Part shown: positions 56,800-64,000 of the stretch, in pieces
Position numbering within the stretch: position 1 is the first letter of the stretch
Layout: each line of letters starts with the position of its first letter
From: Siphonodentalium dalli
Lineage: Eukaryota > Mollusca > Scaphopoda > Gadilida > Siphonodentaliidae
DNA length: 64,000 bases
Direction: 5' to 3'
Assembly (NCBI GenBank): GCA_032622095.1
Contig: CP136069.1
Span: forward strand, 164,478,394-164,542,393
Position numbers and translations under genes: made by a program
Notes under the pieces: generated by a model
Told to the model about the DNA's origin: nothing
Database searches by the model: none
The model's input: the letters and a program-made list of their open reading frames with translations, nothing else

Positions 56800-59245
56800 A
56801 TGCCTCCATTTAGGAGAGTTGGTATGCGGTAAACATGTTACAATGTGGTACAATGTTATATATACATGACACAAGTTATATTGTTCGCTTGGTTCAACAC
56901 GGATGTTTCACTATATTACACAGCTGATAGAGGACCAGGGCAGTATCAATAATTACATTGTCCGGTGATCCTATGACTTCACAGGGAATCGGAATTGGCT
57001 GGCCACCGAGAAGAACTGCCATTAGCTGTTCCATCGGCAAAGAATCCACGAAAAGGAACGTCCTGATGCCATATTTATTCAGGGTCATGTTCCAGTAGCT
57101 GTTACGCATTTGTATCAGGGTATCTGACTGACATGTCTGCCATTTATGTACAAGTTCAAAGTCGAACCGGGAATCGCATAGGCGACATTTTGAGTTATTG
57201 TTGAAGGTTGATTTGTTGAGTAGCCGTGCCATGATTTTTAGAGCCATGGTATACGGTCGGTGAAACTTGAGAATGTTCCACCTACTCCATTGCTCGTTTG
57301 GGAACGGATGGCACTGTAAGACTAAGGACAATGAATGGTTATCTCTAACAGAGGCATGCCAATATGCACAGTAGTCTGTGGCCATTCTGTCGTTAACCAG
57401 TTTCTTCCATTCGACACATGACGGAAATGAGCCTGACTTTAGATACGACATAAGGTAACAGTCGAGACCATACTTGGATAGTAACGGCATAATGTCTTTG
57501 ACATAACGCGGCCATACAACACAAACTGATAAACTCTGTGAAGAAATATCTTGAGTGGAGTTTGATGACCAAATGGGAGATGAATGAGTTTTTCGACAAA
57601 GCACAATTTCCTGATGTGGATGTGTCTCTCAATCGGCATGAGTCCTAAGAGTCCGATAGCAACATTAGTAGGTGTCCGAGTGGGGAGGGATTGCATGTGT
57701 TTCACACAGATTCTGAAGGATCGTTCCAGTGTTAGAATGTCAGCATCGTTGTTTAATGGAAGAAGTTCACATCCATACAGAGCTCTTGGTAGAACAACGC
57801 ATTTGAGGAGTTTTGACATCACTGCTGGCGAACATTCTGTTACCATTCGATTTCCGGCTAAGGCGAAGTATGTGCTTCTCAGTTTGTCTGCCATTACATT
57901 TATCCGAAATACTGTATTGCCCGACTTCCCTTGTAAAATACCGAGGTGGGTGCACTCAGAATTTTCAATGAGGTTTTCTCCATCAATGTTCCAAGTCCTC
58001 GTATTTTGATTGCCGGGTTCATTGAACACTACTACACTGCTCTTTGTTGTTGAAAAGCTAAATTGCCAACGTACACTCTATTGGTAACATATGTTCAACA
58101 TTTCATCGAGGCCAGATTTTGTTAGTGAAATGAGTACAATGTCGTCTGCTGTTGTAGGAGCTGAGCATGCTATTCCATGAATGGAGTAACCTTGGCGAGT
58201 ATGTGAGAGTTGTTCTAGTAGCTCGTTCGCGTACACCAAGTAGAAAAATGGTGAACACACAGCTCCTTGTCGTGTTCCTTGCGATATAGTTAATGAAACA
58301 GAAAGGCAGCCATTGATTATGATTTTGCTCGAACAGTTGACATGCATGTTCTCCATAACTCTTAATAGTTTTCCCCGAATTCCAAAATTGTAAAGTTTGA
58401 CAATCAGACCTGAATGCCACACATGGTCGAATGTCTTTTTGAGTCAAGGAAGCAAGTATAGATCCGTGATCCCATGTCTGAAGCGTAAGAAATGCATTCT
58501 TGAAACATGAAAGATGTCATCGTGCAACTAATGTTCTTCTGGAAGCCATTTTGGAGATGCGAAGGGAATTCAGAATATAAACAGCTGGATTGCACACGCC
58601 TGACGATGACTCCTTCTAGTACCTTATACAGCACCGGGAGTAATGTTATTGCTCGATAGCTGTCTGCTCTGTGTCTGGGTTTCGGGTCTCCCTTGAATAG
58701 AGGTACAATGAGTCCCACTTTCATATCCGGTAGTTTATACTCGAGGGACAGCATACCATTGTACAGTGAACACAGTGTTACAAGAACTGACGGAGGACCG
58801 TAGATCAAATGTTCATTGACGATTTGGTCTATGCCGGCCGCTTTGGAGTGGCGCAGCGACTTGATCGCACATAGGATCTCTGGTACAGTATTCGGTTCGC
58901 ACAGGTAGTAACATGAATAAAATTCGTTGGATGAATCAAGGACAGATTGCATTGTGGAATCCACTTGTTGTTTGAACTCGGGGTCGCCGTGTGGTTCCTC
59001 AGAGTACAGTTCAGCGAAGTAATCTCTCCAACATGATAACACTTTGGTCGGTTCTCTAAGCATGACACCATTAAATTCCATCTCAGAAATTGGTGTATGT
59101 TTTGGTCTGTCTGAGTTCAACAATTTCCAGAATGAACATTGGTCCGATCTTGCAGCTTGCTCCAGATTATCATATAATTTCTGTTCATGCACGATGGTTT
59201 CTCAGCGCAAGGCACTACGGAATTTACGCTTAGCGTTTCTATAAT
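56800..59245 (-). pseudogene. LINE ORF2 with reverse transcriptase, decayed
   Basis: Minus-strand frames follow in order. 59192-58404 carries the linker, SLRHSKAAGIDQIVNEHLIY (near 58850) and SYRAITLLPVLYKVLEGVIV (near 58650). A one-base contraction in the A5 run at 58436-58440 breaks motif A (FLDSK-KTFDHVWH). 58422-58078 has GTRQGAVCSP and TADDIVLIS, the catalytic ADD. Then come 58029-57439 (thumb/connection) and 57604-56894 with the CRLCDSRFDFELVH---C zinc-knuckle-like module (near 57180). The 3' end is an AT microsatellite near 56785. Endonuclease is absent upstream. It is inactive, and sequence-wise distinct from the two other reverse transcriptases in the window. Confidence 0.85.
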
Positions 59246-59280
59246 TCACATATGATGCACACTGGATTGAATTGGGTCAA

Positions 59281-59530
59281 ATTTGTCAAATTTTCTTCCA
59301 TTTTTTAACAATTATAAAAATAATATAATCTTTGTTAGGCCAATCCATTCTCTTATATATGCGAGCCGACCTATTGTCGATTCGCATATATAAGAGAATA
59401 CATTGGCACAGGGTTTTAGCAACCGCTTTTGATGATCCAAATGCAGGAGACGGAATGAGAATCAGCGAAATAATTGTCCCACTCATTCCTCCAACAGAGT
59501 CAACCCGACAACCAACATATGTGATCAGTG
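59281..59530. mobile_element. Family C hairpin element, copy 2
   Basis: Homologous to 56543-56790 in the same orientation, with one hairpin (59339-59407) and the same 110-bp tail to CGACAACCAACATATG. The two copies bracket the minus-strand LINE, so either a segment was duplicated around it or both copies arrived independently. Confidence 0.75.
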
Positions 59531-59663
59531 CGGGAACATCTATCTTGTCTGACAAAATAAACCAATGGGTGCACTAGTCAACTACTCCAGCTTTCAATCA
59601 ATTCACTAGTTTGAAGATGTTTATGGAAATTAATTTTTTGAAACAAGATTTCGTGGCCATTAA

Positions 59664-59869
59664 CCCTTTATATACTAAACACTCATTGGTGAGTAGTTAT
59701 CCCATAGGAATTGTTCAGATAATAAGTTCACACTTCCTTCATTCTGTATTTGTATTACCTGTCCTCTGCTTATGTTACATGTACATCCCTCCAAATCAAT
59801 AATAGATAATTCCTATGTACACTTTTTAACTTGGTGGGAGAATCCATTTAGTATATAGTATAGAAAGGG
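59664..59869. mobile_element. Short TTAA-flanked element
   Basis: TTAA at 59660-59663 precedes CCCTTTATATACTAAA. The right end TTTAGTATATAGTATAGAAAGGG is followed by CTAA. Termini are imperfect inverted repeats. Interior GGAATTGTTCAGATAATAAG resembles the hairpin at 35792. Confidence 0.65.
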
Positions 59870-60380
59870 CTAATGCTGAAACCAGCCATCTTTACGCAAC
59901 CGTAAAGTCTAACTGTTGAAAATTGATCCAAAATATTATATCACGCCCCCCACCTGCGTAGAGATGTAGTCATAATCAGCATCATATTTAACGGAACAAG
60001 TCCTAAGACTTCTCGTTCCGGTAACATTTACAAATTGTTTAAGAATATTGTCATTATGAGTCATCGAAATCGTATTTCATATCATAAAAATGTGAGTCGA
60101 TATATGTTTTGAACAGTTATATACCTCCATTAGAAACTATGAAATCTGGTAGTGAATTCCAATGTGGGGTAACTCTATTTGTAAAGTAGAATTTCCTTGT
60201 GTCCTTTTTAACTATTTTCTTTTGTATTCAGGGTTTGAGGCTATTTATTTTTACGAAATCGATTTGACTTTTTATTTAGTTTCTAGTGTACAAAATAACA
60301 CCACTGGTCACGTGGTCCTACTAATGTGCTATGATACTGATGCGTCCTGTTGAATTGCTATGATGCTGTTTGGGCAAACT
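59870..60380 (-). pseudogene. LINE ORF2 3' end
   Basis: On the minus strand, RKFYFTNRVTPHWNSLPDFI begins near 60205. It is followed by VSNGG, a stop, LFKTYIDSHFY and a terminal stop near 60058. The FF-NRV---WNSLP--IV-S---LFK--LD--F signature is the usual C-terminus of CR1/L2-like ORF2 proteins. Below it, 60058-59880 is a plausible 3' UTR with a hairpin (CGGAACgAGAAGTC against GACTTGTTCCG). Upstream coding is degraded before the MITE at 60392. Confidence 0.65.
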
Positions 60381-60391
60381 GGTGCTATTAA

Positions 60392-60773
60392 CCCTTTACC
60401 CAACAGAAGGGTCCTGTGCCAATGCATTCTCTTATATATGCGAGTCGACCATAGGTCGCCTCGCATATATAAGAGAATGCATTGGCTTAACACATTAAAA
60501 ATTATAAAATTGTTAAAGAATGTAAGAAAAAATGTTAAAAAAAGATTTTTTTTAGGCCAATGCATTCTCTTATATATGCGAGGCGACCTATGGTCGACTC
60601 GCATATATAAGAGAATGCATTGGCACAGGGCATAACTGTAACTATCACAATGTGGTCAAGGAGCCGGTTCCAATGATATCCATATGTGTATGGTTCTATT
60701 GAGACAGACCGAAGATATTTTAGGCTGTTGAAGCTTTATTTGGCCGGTTGTGGCCGGTTTGTTGGGTAAAGGG
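60392..60773 (+). mobile_element. Family B MITE, copy 5
   Basis: TTAA at 60388-60391 and 60774-60777. Hairpins at 60418-60486 and 60556-60624. The spacer is slightly shorter than in the other copies. Confidence 0.92.
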
Positions 60774-60777
60774 TTAA

Positions 60778-61539
60778 GAAAAAGTTCCGTTATTTTTCTA
60801 ATTTTTTAATGTTCATGGTGTTCGGGCAATCTGAACATAAACAGGAAAAGCTATTATGTGTATCAAATATTCAAAAAACATATCTTGCGAAATATTTTAA
60901 TAGTGGTTGTAAATTGACTTTTATCAAGATGGCTATTCATATCGATTTGCAAAAACCACCGCAGCCATTATTAAATGTATCAATTGATTGATTGATAGAG
61001 AGTTTAACGTCGTTTTAGCCGCTATGCCATATCACGACCAAGAACAGAATCATGTAGACCAACAAAGGGCGCAGCAAAGCAACTGTGTAGATAAATCAGA
61101 CGACGGATTAGATTAAAACAACTGTGTACAGATAAAAGCACCCAAGAGAAAATAATTCCGCTTGGTGTCAGGAATATAAATTCAAGAACTGACTAATGTG
61201 CAAGCAACATCTAAAACGCATAAAATTAGTACAAAAATACATAATCAACAGCAAATAAATAACAGTAAATTACCAAAGCTGAACATCGAAATTTGTAAAC
61301 GTTGTTTCTAAGATCCGATCTTGCATTGATAAAGTATTTATAGTATTTGGAGAATCGCGCATCCACCTTTATCAAAGCGTCAAACTGGCGATCTGATTGG
61401 TGCGATAGAATGTCACACTTCACCCAACCGACAGATTCAATCCATAAATACTGCTTGGTGGCTTTTAGAGTAAATCGTTTCTCGTCAAGTATATGGTCAA
61501 ACTTTTAAAGTTAAATATGAACCTTTCTTTCTGAGAGAC
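60778..61539. other. No gene recognised; dispersed-repeat-like start
   Basis: GATTGATTGATAGAGAGTTTAACGTCG near 60985 resembles, from memory, the start of dispersed repeats common in mollusc genomes. No A/B box promoter could be supported. Confidence 0.35.
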
Positions 61540-61708
61540 TAAACGTTGGATTGACTTTGCCGATATTTGTTTTGGAGCAACAGGCGATTTTTTTTTGGAG
61601 CAACATCATCCACATGAATAGACTGTGTTGTAGCAACTAACTTGAGTGGATTGTCAGGACGCAACGGGCGCATCTTCAGTAGACCTTTCCATCGCCTGTG
61701 ATACAAGT

Positions 61709-62044
61709 ATCTTCGGTCTGTCTCAATAGAACCATACAAATATGGATATCATTGGAACCGGCTCCTTGACCACATTGTAATAGTTACAGTTATGCCCTGT
61801 GCCAATGCATTCTCTTATATATGCGAGTCGACCATAGGTCGCCTCGCATATATAAGAGAATGCATTGGCCTAAAAAAAAATCTTTTTTTAACACTTTTTA
61901 CCATTTTTTCTTACATTCTTTAACAATTTTATAATTTTTAATGTGTTAAGCCAATGCATTCTCTTATATATGCGAGGCGACCTATGGTCGACTCGCATAT
62001 ATAAGAGAATGCATTGGCACAGGGCCCTTCTGTTGGGTAAAGGG
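61709..62044 (-). mobile_element. Family B MITE, copy 6, truncated, with 44-bp flanking duplication
   Basis: The outer 60 bp of the asymmetric arm are missing, so the element starts abruptly at TATCTTCGGTCTG. The other end is intact with GGG|TTAA at 62042-62048. Hairpins at 61801-61869 and 61950-62018 are complete. The flanking LINE sequence GGGCGCATCTTCAGTAGACC, continuing to GTGATACAAGT, is present on both sides (61664-61707 and 62059-62102) with one mismatch. Confidence 0.9.
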
Positions 62045-62492
62045 TTAATTCCCATAGGGCGCATCTTCAGTAGACCTTTCCATCGCATGTGATACAAGTT
62101 CTGGGGCAGGAGTTATATCAGTTACGTCAAGGTGTGTTGCTTGCGATACACGAATTATTTTGGTCTGACTGTTGTCTGTCTGAGTGCTGGCATCAACACA
62201 CGTGTTTGTAGAAACGACAGCAGCGTATGTGACTGGCTGAATTGATGTTCGAGCACCAACTATGTTCTTTGGATCGAAATATGATGTATGTTTCTCAGTC
62301 TTACACTTTTGAATGTTTTATTCATAGTCCCATATGGGACATGAAAGGTCCATTGCATCATGTGAACCTTGATAGTTTGAACATTGTTTTGGTCTTGTGC
62401 AATCCTTATCATGTCCAAAACAGAACAGAGTGCACAGGCGATTTATTTGCTTTTACAATGGTCCTGGCCATGACCATATTCCTGACAGTTAA

Positions 62493-62886
62493 CCCTTTAC
62501 CCTACAAACCGGCCAAAAACGGCCAAATAAAGCTGCAACAGCCTAAATTATCTTGGGTCTGTCTTAATAAAACCATACAAATATGGATATCATTGGAACA
62601 GGCTCATTGACCACATTGTGATGGTTACAGTTATGCACTGTGCCAATGCATTCTCTTATATATGCGAGTCGACCATAGGTCGCCTCGAATATATAAGAGA
62701 ATGCATTGGGCTAAAAAAAATAAAAAAATTTAACACTTTTTACCATTTTTTCTTACATTCTTTAACAATTTTATAATTTTTAATGTGTTAAGCCAATGCA
62801 TTCTCTTATATATGCGAGGCGACCTATGGTCGACTCGCATATATAAGAGAATGCATTGGCACAGGGCCGTTCTGTTGGGTAAAGGG
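62493..62886 (-). mobile_element. Family B MITE, copy 7
   Basis: TTAA at 62489-62492 and 62887-62890. Hairpins at 62642-62710 (one change, TCGAATAT) and 62792-62860. Inserted between the codons of the first CX2C pair of a LINE zinc knuckle. Confidence 0.92.
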
Positions 62887-63430
62887 TTAACACATCGTAA
62901 TGGATTTGGAACATAGGTACTTAAATCTACCTTCATGTTCCCAACCTTCAATGTCGGTGGATGTTGAAGTACAGAAGATAGCTGGTCAAATGAGCTATGT
63001 GTACATCAACTGTCTTTGAAAACCTATGGACTTTGTAACTCCCTGTGGTGCCAACTCAGCCAATATCTCTGACTCAGTAGAATCAGCCTTATCGCACGTT
63101 CACAATACAGCTCTGATACTGTTCAATGTTTTGTGATGAGTAAGAAGTTAATTGCAGAAGAGCGTCAGATTGAATTTTTCTTGAACATTAAATTAAAAAG
63201 CCACTTAGTGGCTCAGTCCTGATTGGATTGACAGACTTCAAGTGTCCAGTTAAGCTTTGTGGAGTTTTGTCAATGACAAATACATAGGGTCGCTTGGCAT
63301 TTGGATCAACGCCAAGAACCAAGTACTGAGAATATACCTCAGCACCCGTGGAACTTGGCGAGCTATCATGCGTACAATCAATACGGTTTTGTTTGGTTTG
63401 AGTTGCCATATGAAAAGCATGTAAAAACAA

Positions 63431-64000
63431 ATAGTCCAGCAGCCTCCTCTGACTATCCTTGAAATTATGGTCGGGCCAAGGGCTGTTACATAGCGGAATC
63501 TGTGACCCGTTTAGCCACTACATATAGCAGCCCCCGGTACCTCCCCACAGTGAGACAGGTGTGAACATTACATAACATTTAACAATCATGAAAACGAAAG
63601 GCAAAGAGAGATGCTACGAAAGAAACAGCATACATGATAAACAGAACGCACAATATAAATCAGGAACAAAATACAACAAATGGCACAACTGTAATCTGAA
63701 CAAAAACTGTGGAGAGGCGTGATTGAATCGGATCAACTCAATTACCCACCTTTAAGAGAAGTAGGACCAAAGAGTACCATGAGCTAAGCCTTATCCGCAA
63801 GTCGATGCATCACGTGATACGGCCGTCCTAGTACATCCAGAACTCCTACATCATATCTCACGGGGTGCAACCGCGGCAAACAGAGTGCCACATTAGGAGA
63901 ATCTTATCCCTCGCAGTGGGGCGTTAGACATATTCTACCCCGTCTTCACACGGGAGTAAATTAATCGATAATTAAAAATATATAGGATCTTGAATATTTC
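63431..64000. other. No gene recognised
   Basis: GC rises near 63480-63560 and 63800-63960, with phrases such as CAGCCCCCGGTACCTCCCCA, but no open frame, exon or transposon end can be supported before the window ends. Confidence 0.4.

Larger units (their letters stand above)
61540..63430 (-). pseudogene. LINE ORF1 gag-like protein with zinc knuckles, split by two MITEs
   Basis: On the minus strand, the stretch from 63430 gives PNAKRPYVFVIDKTPQSLTG then QSDALLQLTS, like the N-terminal part of gag-like ORF1 proteins of Jockey/I-type LINEs. It continues with KVGNMKVDLSTYVPNPLRC. When the MITE and one TTAA are removed this joins VNCQEYGHGQDHC, giving a canonical CX2CX4HX4C zinc knuckle. A second knuckle (GHDKDC) and a QCSNYQGSHDAMDLSC module follow in another frame near 62400, then ASTQTD near 62180. 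ORF1 proteins bind LINE RNA. Several frameshifts and stops are present. A second MITE splits the C-terminus near 62045. Confidence 0.75.

Noticed and set aside
57584-58009. 141-residue plus-strand frame
   Set aside because: It is the antisense of LINE reverse-transcriptase coding sequence, which has the recognisable motifs on the minus strand.

Overview
The window looks like AT-rich, repeat-dominated nuclear DNA of an invertebrate animal. The evidence is decayed non-LTR retrotransposons of the CR1/Jockey/I type, many small inverted-repeat transposons, Helitron-like elements, a multi-kilobase satellite and a few possible spliced exons. A mollusc or another lophotrochozoan is my best guess, from the retrotransposon types and from motifs I recall as common in mollusc repeats; this is an inference at low confidence. 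There are no bacterial operons, no rRNA or tRNA I can support, no CRISPR array and no complete host gene.

Layout. 1-4 kb: AT-rich DNA with a 363-bp tandem repeat and scattered motifs resembling YY1 sites. 4.1-10.7 kb: a foldback element with arms of about 1.1 kb and a degenerate minisatellite loop; a LINE has inserted into its left arm. 10.9-13.1 kb: two inverted copies of a PIN-like nuclease gene, one with a C-terminal cysteine-rich CXC domain. 13.2-15.1 kb: 360-bp tandem repeats. 16-17.2 kb: nested palindromic elements. 19.2-23.7 kb: a minus-strand LINE broken by a piggyBac-like MITE, a seven-copy 83-bp array and a hAT-like element that itself holds a TTAA MITE. 24.9-32.6 kb: a satellite of 45-bp monomers with higher-order structure. 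33.4-39.3 kb: possible exons, MITEs and a perfect 217-bp palindrome. 40-43.4 kb: five Helitron-like elements joined end to end, carrying NRF-1-like and AGGTCA-type motifs. 44.6-52.8 kb: palindromes, MITEs, a 47-bp minisatellite and a sixth Helitron. 52.8-64 kb: minus-strand LINE remnants (ORF2 C-termini, an RT and a gag-like ORF1 with a zinc knuckle) repeatedly hit by MITEs.

The most unusual thread is a 69-bp near-perfect hairpin, present about 24 times and usually as a facing pair. The pair sits inside at least three element families with different outer ends and different target-site duplications (TA, TTAA and undetermined). The genes do not form a pathway. The window records successive transposon insertions, and TTAA elements landed several times in LINE coding sequence.
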